Assembly (NCBI GenBank): GCA_934167785.1
Contig: CAKPLX010000007.1
Span: 1-41,592 of the forward strand
Origin: an uncultured Bacilli bacterium
Lineage (GTDB): Bacteria > Bacillota_I > Bacilli_A > RF39 > UBA660
Reading direction: 5' to 3'
Length of the DNA stretch: 41,592 nt
Within the stretch, counting starts at the first letter, position 1; the number at the start of each line of letters is the position of its first letter. Positions 1-8,260 of this stretch are shown here, in pieces. The notes beneath the pieces were generated by a model. It had not been told where the DNA came from. It searched no databases and was given only the letters and a program-made list of their open reading frames with translations. The translations under genes were made by a program, and so were the position numbers.

Positions 1-353
1 CCATTTAAAGAAATTTCTTCTGTATAGTAATAACTTGTAATATGTTTATTTTTACTAAAGTTCTTGATATCACTTACAGTGTAGCTGGTAATATTTTCAA
101 ATTTATCTTTTGCTTCTTCTATGCTATCTTGATTGGAAAAATCCATATCTTTTTTCATATTTTCTCTGTTGAAAGTAATTGATAACTCATGTTTGTATGA
201 ATTTTTGTAAGAAGATATTAAATCAGAAGCTGTGTTATTGATTGCTAAGGTTATTGTGCAAGCACAGGCAATTACGACTAAAATAATCCCAATTAAAATG
301 TTTCTTCCTTTATTTCTTTTGATTGAAATAAAAGCATTTTTTAAAATATACAT
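1..353 (-). CDS. ABC transporter permease, N-terminal fragment (cut by window edge)
   Basis: The visible 117 residues begin MYILKNAFISIKRNKGRN, followed by one hydrophobic segment (about residues 20-42) and the start of an extracellular domain. This N-terminus (a short amphipathic stretch, a basic patch, then TM1) is typical of FtsX/MacB-type permeases that pair with a LolD-like ATPase. The ATG at 351-353 has an AGAGGA ribosome site 7 nt upstream. The rest of the gene and any ATPase lie outside the window. A promoter at 391-425 shares its upstream repeat with the two-component regulator gene at 2620-3306, so this transporter is probably controlled by that system. The family call is fairly safe; the substrate is unknown. 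Confidence 0.75.
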   Translation of the reverse strand, partial: MYILKNAFISIKRNKGRNILIGIILVVIACACTITLAINNTASDLISSYKNSYKHELSITFNRENMKKDMDFSNQDSIEEAKDKFENITSYTVSDIKNFSKNKHITSYYYTEEISLN

Positions 354-390
354 CTATCATTCCTCTTTTCTTGTTTTTAAAAACAAATTA

Positions 391-425
391 ATCATAAATT
401 AGAAACCTGAAATTAAACTGAAATT
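391..425 (-). promoter_or_regulatory. promoter of the ABC permease with OmpR-type direct repeat
   Basis: Reading the minus strand, two copies of AATTTCAG (425-418 and 414-407) are separated by 3 nt, giving an 11-bp period. They are followed after exactly 10 nt by TATGAT (396-391), a good -10 box. There is no clear -35 box, as expected when an OmpR/PhoB-type activator binds in its place. The same arrangement precedes the response-regulator gene (3323-3359). Confidence 0.6.
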
Positions 426-489
426 GATATTTTTTGTATTAAAATACTTCATTAGAACTTTCTTTTTGAATGAGGAGAATGAATTAAAA

Positions 490-530
490 TTGATTGTTTT
501 ATCTATAAATATAAAATAATATGTTATAAT
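490..530 (+). promoter_or_regulatory. possible promoter(s) of the 251-aa gene
   Basis: TTGATT (490-495) is followed after 16 nt by TAAAAT (512-517). A perfect TATAAT lies at 525-530 but has a poor -35 partner. Either could serve the gene starting at 558. In such AT-rich DNA the call is tentative. Confidence 0.35.
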
Positions 531-557
531 CTAATTAATTAGAGTGAGGTTTTTAAA

Positions 558-1313
558 ATGAGAAAAATATTTATGAAGTATTATAGTATTTGTGTTTATT
601 GTTATTATGGAGTTGTGATACTAATTTTAGATCAATTTATCCAGTATAGTTTTAAGGATATCTTTCTTTTTATTCCTTTTTTTCTTTCTATTATTTTACT
701 TAAAATTTGGGTTGATTATCCCATTAGTAAGTATAATAAACTATTTTGTAAAACCCTAAATCCTATTCCTTTATTCAATCAGTTTTCTTTTGAAATGGAA
801 AACTATAATAATTTAAGAAGAAAAGAGAATTTAAAATATCTACTTTATTCAAAAAAATGTATTTTAGATTTAAATGAAGAATATTTAAAAGAATTAGAGT
901 CCATTGATATCAATCTATTAGGAAAAAGTACTATATTAAATTTAAATATTGATTTGGTTTATTTTTATCTTTTAAATCATAATTTAGATTTAGCAGAAGA
1001 AAGGTTTGCTCATATTGATAAGGTAGAAAATAATAAAAAGATAGAGTTTATCAGAAAAGTTTATGCTTTATATCATGACGAAGTAAATGGTATTGATGAG
1101 TGGCTATTGAACGAAATAAAAAAACAAGATAAAGATAACTTACTTCTTTATGCAAACTTAAACTTTTTATTAGGCGTTTATTATGATAAAGTTAAAAATG
1201 AGGAAATGGCCTTAAATTATTTTCAATTTGTAATAGATCATGCTAAAAATATTTATATTTATAAATTATCTATTTGCTATAAAGAAAAAATTAAAGCAAA
1301 TAGAAATAAATAA
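558..1313 (+). CDS. two-transmembrane protein with TPR-like C-terminus
   Basis: Not recognised as a named family. Two hydrophobic segments near the N-terminus (about residues 11-30 and 33-51) anchor a soluble domain of about 200 residues. Near the end (about 190-235) there is a TPR-like helix pair: LNFLLGVYYDKVKNEEMALN has the alanine, glycine and tyrosine spacing of a TPR motif. The ATG has GAGGT upstream at good spacing. The gene diverges from the ABC permease and converges on the two-component operon. This suggests a membrane-anchored protein-interaction role, but the function is unknown. The N-terminus is unusually rich in tyrosine and cysteine. Confidence 0.7.
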   Translation: MRKIFMKYYSICVYCYYGVVILILDQFIQYSFKDIFLFIPFFLSIILLKIWVDYPISKYNKLFCKTLNPIPLFNQFSFEMENYNNLRRKENLKYLLYSKKCILDLNEEYLKELESIDINLLGKSTILNLNIDLVYFYLLNHNLDLAEERFAHIDKVENNKKIEFIRKVYALYHDEVNGIDEWLLNEIKKQDKDNLLLYANLNFLLGVYYDKVKNEEMALNYFQFVIDHAKNIYIYKLSICYKEKIKANRNK

Positions 1314-1357
1314 AAAAATTCTTGAAAAGAAAAAAAATAAGTATTTTTCTTAAAAAA

Positions 1358-1399
1358 TAAAGAAGATAGTAAAGTTTTTATCAACTTCTATCTTCTTTA
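1358..1399. terminator. bidirectional terminator between convergent genes
   Basis: A perfect 12-bp stem pairs TAAAGAAGATAG (1358-1369) with CTATCTTCTTTA (1388-1399) around an 18-nt loop. It lies between the convergent genes ending at 1313 (+) and 1397 (-) and contains the stop codon of the minus-strand kinase gene. It is AT-rich with A/T tracts on the left side, so it serves minus-strand transcription best. Confidence 0.65.
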
Positions 1400-2623
1400 T
1401 CTTTCACTTTTCCAAGTAACTTTAAAAGTCGTATAACCATCTTTTGAAAAAGCAACAATTTCTCCTTTATGATTGATAACAATATTTTTAGCAATGGAAA
1501 GACCTAAACCATAATGGTTATGATCTCTATTCCTTGCCTCATCTCCACGATAAAAACGTTCAAAAATATTTTTCTCTTCGCCTTTTTTTATTGGTTCTCC
1601 AGTATTTTTTACCTCTAAAATAATTTCTTTATTATTTTTCTCTAGTAAAACGATAATTTCTCCATTTTTTGAGGTATGACTTGTTGCATTATCTAGAAGA
1701 ATATGAATCAATTTATCAATTTGTTCTTTATTACAAGAAAGATAAATTTCTTTCTCGATTTGATCGATTAATTTTATTTTTTCTTCAAAACAGACACTTT
1801 CAAAAGTTAAAACATTTTTTTCAAGAAGATTAGATAAATTTTCTTTTTGAAAAAGTTCTTTGGTTACTTTTTCTGTCTTAGCAAGTTCAAGCATTTCTAC
1901 GACTAATTTGGTCATTCTTCCGGCTTCTTCTTTGATATTTCTTACCCATCGATCTTCTTTTTTGATAAAATAAGCATCTGTACTGGCTAGAATAACAGAA
2001 AGTGGTGTCTTTAATTCATGAGAAGCATCTTCAATAAATTCTTTTTGCTTATAAAAACTAGTAATTACAGGTTCTGTTAACCATTTCATTAGAAAATAGG
2101 AAATAAAAATAATGATTCCTTCTAGACCTAAAAATAGAAAAATTGTTGTGATTAAACTTTTTATTAATCTCTTTTGAAGGATTGTATTGTCAATAATCGT
2201 TAAGGTATTATCGTGAGTGAAAGCATAAGAATATTTTTCTAAATAAAGATTACCAATATAGATATCTTTTTTGTGATTTTCTACAATATTAGCGACTAAC
2301 TTTTTCATTTTTTTGGTATCGACATTAAATTCACTATGATTAATTAAATCTTGGTAGTTTCCCTCATTATCTAAAATTACTGTATAAACAGTAAAATCTA
2401 GAAAAAATTGATGATTATCTTTTGTTTTGTCATTATCTTCTCTATCCTTTTTTGGGGGTGGGTTATTATCACTGACTCTACTAGGGAATTTATTTAAAAT
2501 ATTTTCGATAGAACTTACTTGCATTTCGTAGTTTCGATACTGATTAATTCCTAAGACAAATATAACGAATAACGTGAATATGATAAAGAGGGTTAAAAAA
2601 ACTTTTATTTTTAATTTTTTCAC
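1397..2623 (-). CDS. membrane sensor histidine kinase
   Basis: Sensor kinase of 408 residues. TM1 is at about residues 7-26, followed by an extracytoplasmic sensor region of about 125 residues with a charged, proline-containing linker, and TM2 is at about 155-178. The HisKA H-box has FIEDASHELKTP with the phospho-accepting His at 202. The HATPase shows an N-box (DNATSHTSKNG), a G1-like NTGEPI, an F-box (IFERFYRGDEARN) and a G2 box (GLGLSIAKN). It starts with GTG inside the end of the regulator gene (GTGA overlap) with AGGTG upstream, so the two are translationally coupled. The partner is the OmpR-type regulator just upstream. The signal is unknown. Confidence 0.93.
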   Translation of the reverse strand: MKKLKIKVFLTLFIIFTLFVIFVLGINQYRNYEMQVSSIENILNKFPSRVSDNNPPPKKDREDNDKTKDNHQFFLDFTVYTVILDNEGNYQDLINHSEFNVDTKKMKKLVANIVENHKKDIYIGNLYLEKYSYAFTHDNTLTIIDNTILQKRLIKSLITTIFLFLGLEGIIIFISYFLMKWLTEPVITSFYKQKEFIEDASHELKTPLSVILASTDAYFIKKEDRWVRNIKEEAGRMTKLVVEMLELAKTEKVTKELFQKENLSNLLEKNVLTFESVCFEEKIKLIDQIEKEIYLSCNKEQIDKLIHILLDNATSHTSKNGEIIVLLEKNNKEIILEVKNTGEPIKKGEEKNIFERFYRGDEARNRDHNHYGLGLSIAKNIVINHKGEIVAFSKDGYTTFKVTWKSER

Positions 2624-3306
2624 TTACTCTTCACCTCAAACTTATAACCGATATTTCGAATACTTTTTATGATGATGCAAGAAGATAATAATTTTAACTT
2701 TTTTCTTAAGAAAGAAATGTAAGCTTCTAGAGTGTTCATATCACTTTCTGAGTCATAGCCCCAGATTTTTATAAATATTTGTTCTTTTTCTAATACTTGG
2801 TTAGGATGATGCATAAAAAGTTCTAATAATTGAAATTCTTTTCCTATTACATTAATGCTTTCACTAGTTTTTAAACTAATTAATTCTAACTTAGAAATAT
2901 CTAAAGCGATATCACCTACTTCTAGTTTTTTATTATAAACATTTCCACTTCTTTTTCTTAATTGTAAATTGACTCTAGCGAGTAATTCTTCCATGTAAAA
3001 AGGTTTGGTTAGGTAATCATCAGCTCCTCCTTGAAAGCCTTGCATTTTATCTTCGATACTATTTTTTGCGGTTAGCATAATTACTTTTATTTCTATCTTT
3101 TCTTCTCTGATTTTCTTTAAAATTTTAAGACCATTAACATGGGGTAACATCACATCTAAAATCATTAAATCATAAATACCGGATAAAGCATTATCTAGTC
3201 CAACTTCTCCATCTGTGTTGATGGTTACGTCATATCTTTCTTCTACTAAAATGCTTTTGATTGCATCTGCTAGATTATATTCATCTTCAATAATTAATAT
3301 TTTCAA
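2620..3306 (-). CDS. OmpR/PhoB-family response regulator
   Basis: Receiver domain followed by a winged-helix DNA-binding domain, 228 residues from the start chosen here. The acidic pair of KILIIEDEY, phospho-acceptor Asp51 (LMILDVMLP), the Thr of MLTAK and Lys101 (LTKPF) are all present. The C-terminal domain (about 130-228) ends in the usual wing (IRNIGYKFE). I chose TTG at 3304-3306, giving MKILIIEDE, because GGTGA lies 5 nt upstream. The in-frame GTG at 3316-3318 has no ribosome site. The gene is first in an operon with the kinase. Its own promoter has the repeat that also precedes the ABC permease gene, suggesting autoregulation. Confidence 0.93.
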   Translation of the reverse strand: MKILIIEDEYNLADAIKSILVEERYDVTINTDGEVGLDNALSGIYDLMILDVMLPHVNGLKILKKIREEKIEIKVIMLTAKNSIEDKMQGFQGGADDYLTKPFYMEELLARVNLQLRKRSGNVYNKKLEVGDIALDISKLELISLKTSESINVIGKEFQLLELFMHHPNQVLEKEQIFIKIWGYDSESDMNTLEAYISFLRKKLKLLSSCIIIKSIRNIGYKFEVKSK

Positions 3307-3322
3307 TTCAATCACCACTTAT

Positions 3323-3359
3323 AATATAGAGAATTATTCTTAAATTAATCTGAAAAATT
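3323..3359 (-). promoter_or_regulatory. promoter of the two-component operon with direct repeat
   Basis: On the minus strand, AATTTTTCAG (3359-3350) and AATTTAAG (3346-3339) are related half-sites with an 11-bp period between their 3' ends. TATATT (3328-3323) follows after exactly 10 nt. This matches the layout at 391-425. A nearby TATAAT-like string is the alternative -10. Confidence 0.5.
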
Positions 3360-3445
3360 TCACTATCAAAATTATAACAAAAAAGAAGAGTTTTTTCATC
3401 TCCTAAAACTGAATTTCTTAAAAGCAAAAAGCACCTACTTAAGTT

Positions 3446-4243
3446 TTATCTTTTATAACTAGGATTTTTGACTTCTGTTATTGTTAATCCTTGGTCAGTT
3501 TCTTCGTATTCATATTCGTATGAGTGATTATTTACATAGGTATATATATTATGTAGACCATTCTTATACCAAACAGAGTAATTAAATTCTGTTGTTCCGT
3601 AGAGCTTAGTCAACTGATTTTTAATTTCAATATTTCTCTTATCATAAATGTTTTTCTTATCGATGATGTCATAGTTAATCAATTTGGGATGATTTGTTAA
3701 AGTTTTTAAAATGTTCCATCCTTCTTGTTCGGCTTTATTTAATATATTAAACCCATAATCTAAATATAATTTTGCTGCTAACCAAGTAGTTGTTTGTGTG
3801 TGTAATATGATTTTTTCATGCCCCAGTTCATATGCTGTCTCTATTGTTTTACTTATTAATGGCTTAGATAGTTTTTTTCCTTGATATTCTTTTCTAATCG
3901 CAAGCCAGTCTACTGCTGCATTGTATCCAAATTCAGGATTCGCTAATAATGATACAGTGGCTGTTCCAACCTTTTTATTTGTGGTATTTTCTACAATAAA
4001 GAAGCACCTTTTTCCTAAGTCGTTGATAAATGAATCATAAAAGTCATGAAAATATTTTAACCCACTATCAATAGATGTAAACTCTCCAGTAGATAAATGA
4101 ATATCAACCCATTCTGCTTCATCGCCATGTTTATAAAATTCGTATCGAAATCCATTTGGTAAATTATATTTAATAAAATTTGAAGTATCATCATATTTCA
4201 TTAATAATTCATAATACTTTATTGTGTTATCATATGTTTTCAT
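3446..4243 (-). CDS. GNAT-family N-acetyltransferase
   Basis: 265 residues with a GNAT core at about residues 85-170. A beta strand (CFFIVENTTNKKVGTATV) is followed by VDWLAIRKEYQGKKLSKPL, the acetyl-CoA-binding motif A with Q/R-x-x-G-like QGKKL. Then come an amphipathic helix (LISKTIETAYELG), the strand KIILHT and LYLDYGF, a common GNAT ending. The N-terminal 80 and C-terminal 90 residues are not recognisable, and the tail is rich in tyrosine and glutamate. The ATG has AGGTGAT 4-5 nt upstream. The gene stands alone, with weak terminator-like structure downstream. Its acceptor substrate is unknown. Confidence 0.75.
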   Translation of the reverse strand: MKTYDNTIKYYELLMKYDDTSNFIKYNLPNGFRYEFYKHGDEAEWVDIHLSTGEFTSIDSGLKYFHDFYDSFINDLGKRCFFIVENTTNKKVGTATVSLLANPEFGYNAAVDWLAIRKEYQGKKLSKPLISKTIETAYELGHEKIILHTQTTTWLAAKLYLDYGFNILNKAEQEGWNILKTLTNHPKLINYDIIDKKNIYDKRNIEIKNQLTKLYGTTEFNYSVWYKNGLHNIYTYVNNHSYEYEYEETDQGLTITEVKNPSYKR

Positions 4244-4294
4244 TCTATCACCTCTTTAAAAAAATTATAATATATCATATTTGAAAATATGATT

Positions 4295-4462
4295 TTATTG
4301 TATTAATTTAAATTTTCGTAAATAAATTTGGCTTTCTTTGCTAGAAAAATTAATAATACCATCATCATTTTCTCTGGGTAATATTTCCTGCATTCTAGTA
4401 CTGTATTCTATGATAATTGATGATTTATTGTCCTCTAATTTATCTATTAGGATAAGTCGCAT
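4295..4462 (-). pseudogene. 55-codon ORF, probable frameshifted tail of the small membrane gene
   Basis: An open frame from ATG (4460-4462) encodes a protein ending in IYLRKFKLIQ and overlaps the end of the 68-aa gene in another frame. Its start has no ribosome site. Its composition is protein-like (IIIEYSTRMQEILPREN), while the upstream frame stops abruptly after TYPNR. One base change near 4445-4460 would join the two into a protein of about 120 residues. I read it as the second half of a broken gene; the alternative is a coupled small gene. Confidence 0.4.
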
Positions 4463-4646
4463 TTACTCCATTCATACCACTTGATTTACTATCATAATCC
4501 TCTAATTTTCTAGATACGTCCTCTTTATTGATCTTTGTTTCTTCATCTTTTGGATATTTTGCTATTTCTAATAAAAGAATTGTACTTCCAAAAAGAAAAA
4601 TTAAACATAAAATCAAAATAAATAAACCGTTACTCTTGTTTTTCAT
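4440..4646 (-). CDS. small single-pass membrane protein, possibly truncated by frameshift
   Basis: 68 residues from ATG 4644-4646. An in-frame TTG at 4676 would add ten charged residues. One hydrophobic helix (about residues 8-27, LFILILCLIFLFGSTILLLE) follows a short basic N-terminus. A charged extracytoplasmic tail rich in Lys, Glu and Asp comes after it. AAGGAT lies about 12 nt upstream, which is long. No family is recognised. The frame ends in the middle of what looks like continuing coding sequence (see the ORF at 4295-4462), so it may be a truncated form of a longer protein. Confidence 0.45.
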   Translation of the reverse strand: MKNKSNGLFILILCLIFLFGSTILLLEIAKYPKDEETKINKEDVSRKLEDYDSKSSGMNGVNATYPNR

Positions 4647-4949
4647 TCTTTTATTTCTTATCCTTTCTTCTAACAAAATCGACTGGTTAGTTAATTTTTA
4701 AATTTGAATGGTTAGTCCAATATTTTTGTTATTAATTCCTAATTTAATTTTATTATAACAAAATATTTAGCCACTTTCTAGATATTTCTTTAAATCTCTA
4801 CTTACTTTTAAGATTATATGCTATCTTTATCTTGTAAAATATTGGATTTAACATTGCTAATTTTGTTAGTTATATTCTTTAATACTAATGTGTTTATTTG
4901 ATCAGTATTTTTAGTTATTTTACTTACTCCTTAAGTTTTATTCAGTATT
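4647..4949. other. intergenic stretch with a start-less open frame
   Basis: About 300 bases without a convincing gene. On the minus strand, 4930-4814 is open for 38 codons (ending SNILQDKDSI then TAA). It is preceded by AAGGAG, but the triplet at start distance is ATA and no ATG, GTG or TTG is available. It may be a remnant of a gene that lost its start. Several stops follow. No RNA gene or repeat was seen. Confidence 0.35.
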
Positions 4950-4972
4950 AAAAAAAGATCCTTTTTCGGATC
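4950..4972 (-). terminator. intrinsic terminator after the YhgE-like gene
   Basis: On the minus strand, GATCC (4972-4968) pairs with GGATC (4961-4957) across a loop of six (GAAAAA). Seven T residues (4956-4950) follow directly. The stem starts a few bases after the stop codon of the gene at 4979-6892. Confidence 0.8.
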
Positions 4973-4978
4973 AATTTT

Positions 4979-6892
4979 TTATTTTTTTAAGGCTTTATCA
5001 TGATAAATATCTCTTAAAACATTAAAGACTACTAAGATAACTAAGATACTACCTACTACAATTAAATTTTTAATAAGCAAACTACTTTCAATAGAAATAA
5101 GTGATTCTTTTAAAAGGTTAATTGTATAAGTCATTGGTAATATTGGATTTAAGAATCTAAAGCATTTGCTTACAGTTTCAATTGGGAAAGTTCCTCCTGC
5201 AGCGGCTAGTTGTAAAACTAAAATAATTAAAGCAATAAATTTACCAACATCTTTTAAGTTTACTATTAATGTTTCAATGATAGCAATGAATGTATTTGCA
5301 ATTAAAATAATTGTTGCATAATATAGAAAATAATTTGTAATTTCAAAATCTAGTAATAGACTAAGTAGAAATCCTAAAATAAGTCCAGATATAGTTGCTA
5401 GAATGTGATAAGATAATGTTCTTTGTAAATAATTTTTATTATCAATAGATAGTTTAGGGAATCTATTTTCTTTATCATAATATAAAACTACATACATCAT
5501 TAAAGCTCCGACCCATAGGGCAATAGAGATAAATAATGGAGAAAATGCTGTTCCATAGCTACTTACTTCATTTTTTACTTCGTTCTCTATTTTTACTGGC
5601 TCTTTACCATAATCTTCTAATCCTTCTACTTTTTTTAATTCTTTTTTGGTATCTTCAATTTTTGTATTTAATTCATTTTTAGCTGAAGAAACACTATCAT
5701 TTAAAGTAGAAATCCCTGTATTTAAAGTATTTGATCCATTAGATAAAGTATTGATTCCAGATAAAATTTTATTGGAATTTTCATATAAAGTAGTTGTTCC
5801 TGATGCAATTTTATTGACGCCTTCTTGTAATTCTTGAAAACTATTCATTCCTCCTTGAAATTTAGAAATATTTGTATTTAAATTTTGGAGACCAGTATTA
5901 ATATTACTATTTCCTTCTTTAATTGCATTTCCACTTATTTTTAAATAATTGATTGCGGTTGTATTTGCTGTTTCCAAAGAGGGTTGAGATAATCCTTGTG
6001 CAATAGCACACATTTGTTTTTCTTCAGTACTAGCATTGCCAGCGACTACTTTAGGACAAATACTAGCATTGATTAGTGCTACTAAAGAGTTAGTGTATTC
6101 TAAGGTATTATTTACTCCATCAACGTAACTGCTTAGACTAGATGTTAATTGATTACTACCACTAGCTAATTGAGTGGTACCTTCACTTAATTTGTCTACT
6201 GAATCTTTTACTGTACTTAAGGCACTAATGCTATTATTTAAAGTAGTTGTTCCATCATTTAGCGTTTGTAATCCCTGATGAAAGGTTAAGTAATTTGACT
6301 GTAGAGAAGAAATTCCTTCATTTAAAGTGTCACTACCACTTTTTAATTTTTCTGTTCCGTCATTTAACTTATTAAAGCCTTCACTAATTGTACTTAATTC
6401 ATTTGGTATAGTACTTAATTCATCAGACAAATTACCAATTATTTTTGAATTTACTTGATTATCTAAATTTTTTTCTACGGTTAAAACTACATTATTGATA
6501 ATTTGACTTGCTAAATAATTTGATTTTTGGTTTGGTGAATATGTAATTGTCGCATGTTTTTTATTTGTTGTAGCAGCACTTTCCATACTTTTTGTAAAGT
6601 CAGTAGGAATTTTGATTACTGCATAATAAGTTTTGTCATCTAAGCCATTATTTGCTTGTTTTTCTGAGACAACGGATAATTTTAATTTCTTGCTTTCTTT
6701 AATGCTGTTAACTAATTCTTCTCCTCTACTTCCTTCATCTTCATTAACGATAGCAACTGGTAGATTATCAATATTTCCTTTCCCATAGGGATTCCAATAG
6801 GCTTTTAAATAAAAGAAACTATACATAAATGGTATCAATAAGACGGCTATTATTACAACATAAGAAAATATTTTGTTATTTTTATTTTTCAT
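4979..6892 (-). CDS. YhgE/Pip-family membrane protein
   Basis: 637 residues. There is an N-terminal TM (about 11-30), then a conserved extracytoplasmic start (LPVAIVNEDEGSRGEELVNSI), typical of YhgE/Pip and ABC-2-like proteins. A long segment (about 170-430) follows with repeats of the LNDGTxxLxxG kind at 7-residue spacing, predicted helical and phage-receptor-like. The C-terminal part (about 445-635) has about five to six TMs, with a short conserved patch QLAAAGGTFPIETV. The start has GGGGGAGAT upstream. The gene overlaps tetR by 11 nt and is downstream of it, so the TetR protein very likely represses this operon. Relatives include the Lactococcus phage-infection protein Pip and Bacillus YhgE. 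The transported substrate, if any, is unknown. Confidence 0.88.
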   Translation of the reverse strand: MKNKNNKIFSYVVIIAVLLIPFMYSFFYLKAYWNPYGKGNIDNLPVAIVNEDEGSRGEELVNSIKESKKLKLSVVSEKQANNGLDDKTYYAVIKIPTDFTKSMESAATTNKKHATITYSPNQKSNYLASQIINNVVLTVEKNLDNQVNSKIIGNLSDELSTIPNELSTISEGFNKLNDGTEKLKSGSDTLNEGISSLQSNYLTFHQGLQTLNDGTTTLNNSISALSTVKDSVDKLSEGTTQLASGSNQLTSSLSSYVDGVNNTLEYTNSLVALINASICPKVVAGNASTEEKQMCAIAQGLSQPSLETANTTAINYLKISGNAIKEGNSNINTGLQNLNTNISKFQGGMNSFQELQEGVNKIASGTTTLYENSNKILSGINTLSNGSNTLNTGISTLNDSVSSAKNELNTKIEDTKKELKKVEGLEDYGKEPVKIENEVKNEVSSYGTAFSPLFISIALWVGALMMYVVLYYDKENRFPKLSIDNKNYLQRTLSYHILATISGLILGFLLSLLLDFEITNYFLYYATIILIANTFIAIIETLIVNLKDVGKFIALIILVLQLAAAGGTFPIETVSKCFRFLNPILPMTYTINLLKESLISIESSLLIKNLIVVGSILVILVVFNVLRDIYHDKALKK

Positions 6893-7460
6893 TTTTATCT
6901 CCCCCTTTTATTAATAGACCATTTGTTAATAATTCTGTAATTTCTTGACAAACTTTTTTTTGGTCTACTTTTTCATCGTATTCAAATGTTAAAGAATAAA
7001 TCATTTTATAAATCATAAACGCTGTTAATTTAGCATCACATTCTTTTATGTTTTTTTTGTTTATTTCTTTGGTTATTTTTTCTTCTAAATAATCAATAAT
7101 CTTATTTTCATAAACTTTAAAAAAATCTTGATGATGAAAACTTTTACTTTCTTTTTCACGAATGAGTTGAGTTAATAGTTGATTATCTTTGCTAACGGAT
7201 AAAACATTCTTTAAACTTTCGGTTATTTTTTCTAAAAATGGTTCATGCTTTTTTTCAATTTTGTCCATTTTCTTTTTCATTTTTTCTAATTCTTCAGAAA
7301 TAAAATACAAAAAGATTTCTTGTTTATCGTGAAAATAAGAATAAACAGTTTTTTTGGTTACGCCTGCTTTTCTAGCAATTTCATCCATTGATACTTTTTC
7401 GAAACTATATTTTATGAATAACTCTCTTGCTGATATAATGATATCTTCTTTTTTTCCCAT
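6882..7460 (-). CDS. TetR/AcrR-family transcriptional regulator
   Basis: 192 residues from ATG 7458-7460, which has AGGTGG about 5 nt upstream. The in-frame GTG three codons earlier lacks a site of its own. The N-terminal helix-turn-helix is classic: ARELFIKYSFEKVSMDEIARKAGVTKKTVYSYFHDKQEI (about residues 11-49; here split in reading: KVSMDEIARKAGV then KKTVYSYFHDKQEI). The C-terminal ligand domain is divergent and helical, with many lysines and glutamates. The gene heads an operon with the YhgE-like gene. Its promoter carries an inverted repeat just after the -10 box, so autorepression is expected. Confidence 0.92.
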   Translation of the reverse strand: MGKKEDIIISARELFIKYSFEKVSMDEIARKAGVTKKTVYSYFHDKQEIFLYFISEELEKMKKKMDKIEKKHEPFLEKITESLKNVLSVSKDNQLLTQLIREKESKSFHHQDFFKVYENKIIDYLEEKITKEINKKNIKECDAKLTAFMIYKMIYSLTFEYDEKVDQKKVCQEITELLTNGLLIKGGDKNEK

Positions 7461-7473
7461 TTTTACCACCTAC

Positions 7474-7534
7474 TATACTACTATACCTTTTCGGTATACC
7501 AGTATAATATAGACACTTTTTTTGCTTTTGTCAA
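7474..7534 (-). promoter_or_regulatory. tetR-yhgE promoter and inverted-repeat operator
   Basis: On the minus strand, TTGACA (7534-7529), a 17-bp spacer and TATATT (7511-7506) form a near-consensus promoter. Immediately downstream, 7474-7487 and 7493-7506 are 14-bp inverted arms that match at 12 positions around a 5-bp centre. The right arm includes the palindrome GGTATACC. This is the likely TetR operator, placed to block transcription initiation. Confidence 0.75.
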
Positions 7535-7594
7535 CTATGAATTAAATTTTTTTTTATTTTTTTAATATATGGTACAATATGTTTGGTGATTTTT

Positions 7595-8209
7595 ATGGAT
7601 TTAAGAAATTTGTTAGCAAAAGATATGGCTGGTAGTCAAAATAAAATACTTTTTGGAAAGTGCATGGGGAGTATTACTCCTGATTTTGAATGGATAAAAT
7701 GGTTGTCCTATGAACCAGATTTTTTAAAAAGGCGCAAAGAATACTTAAGAAAAAAAGAAATTGATCAACTTTCTTCAAAAGAATTAAGTGAGGTTAATCG
7801 TTATCTTTTAGAGGAAGAAATGGTCAATTTGTTTAAACTTTATGGAACTTCTTTTATTACTAAATCTGAATATTTGAAAGTATATCGCTTTATGGTAGAA
7901 AATAAAATAGAAAAATATATGATAAAAAAATTGACCAAAAAAGAAAAGGAATATGCTAAAACGGAAATTCAGTATTATAGTCAAGCTCCTTTAGAGGAAT
8001 TGGAAGAAAAAATTAAATTTGAAACTAAAATTAATCATTATCAGGATTTATCTATGGTTGATGCTTTTATTTTACATTTTATTGTAAAGATTTATTCCCA
8101 AATAGAGGATGTTAAAATTAATAAAGAAATAAATAGTCAAATTAAAGCCAATGAAACAATGCACCAAAAGGGATTACATTATGCTAAGCATTCTGTTGTA
8201 AGGAAATAG
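7595..8209 (+). CDS. uncharacterised charged helical protein, divergent from tetR
   Basis: 204 residues from ATG 7595, with GGTGA about 5 nt upstream. A TTG four codons earlier is less likely. It is soluble, rich in Lys and Glu and mostly helical, with no TM or signal peptide. Motifs such as FEWIKWLSYEPDFLKRRKEYLRK and a histidine-rich end (MHQKGLHYAKH) did not let me assign a family. It is divergent from the tetR-yhgE operon across a shared 120-bp region, so the TetR operator might also affect it. A TACAAT (7573-7578) could be its -10. It ends at a strong bidirectional terminator. Confidence 0.65.
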   Translation: MDLRNLLAKDMAGSQNKILFGKCMGSITPDFEWIKWLSYEPDFLKRRKEYLRKKEIDQLSSKELSEVNRYLLEEEMVNLFKLYGTSFITKSEYLKVYRFMVENKIEKYMIKKLTKKEKEYAKTEIQYYSQAPLEELEEKIKFETKINHYQDLSMVDAFILHFIVKIYSQIEDVKINKEINSQIKANETMHQKGLHYAKHSVVRK

Positions 8210-8217
8210 TTTTTTTG

Positions 8218-8260
8218 AAGAAAAAGCTGATACTCTAAGTTTTAGAATATCAGTTTTCTT
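8218..8260. terminator. bidirectional terminator
   Basis: An imperfect stem of about 17 bp (left arm from 8218, right arm ending at 8260) encloses a 5-nt loop. The arms carry A-rich and T-rich ends, so it can act in both directions. It sits between the convergent genes ending at 8209 (+) and 8259 (-). Confidence 0.75.

Noticed and set aside
4814..4930. Open frame on the minus strand preceded by AAGGAG, as a possible gene
   Set aside because: There is no ATG, GTG or TTG; the triplet at start distance is ATA. I kept it only as a possible remnant.
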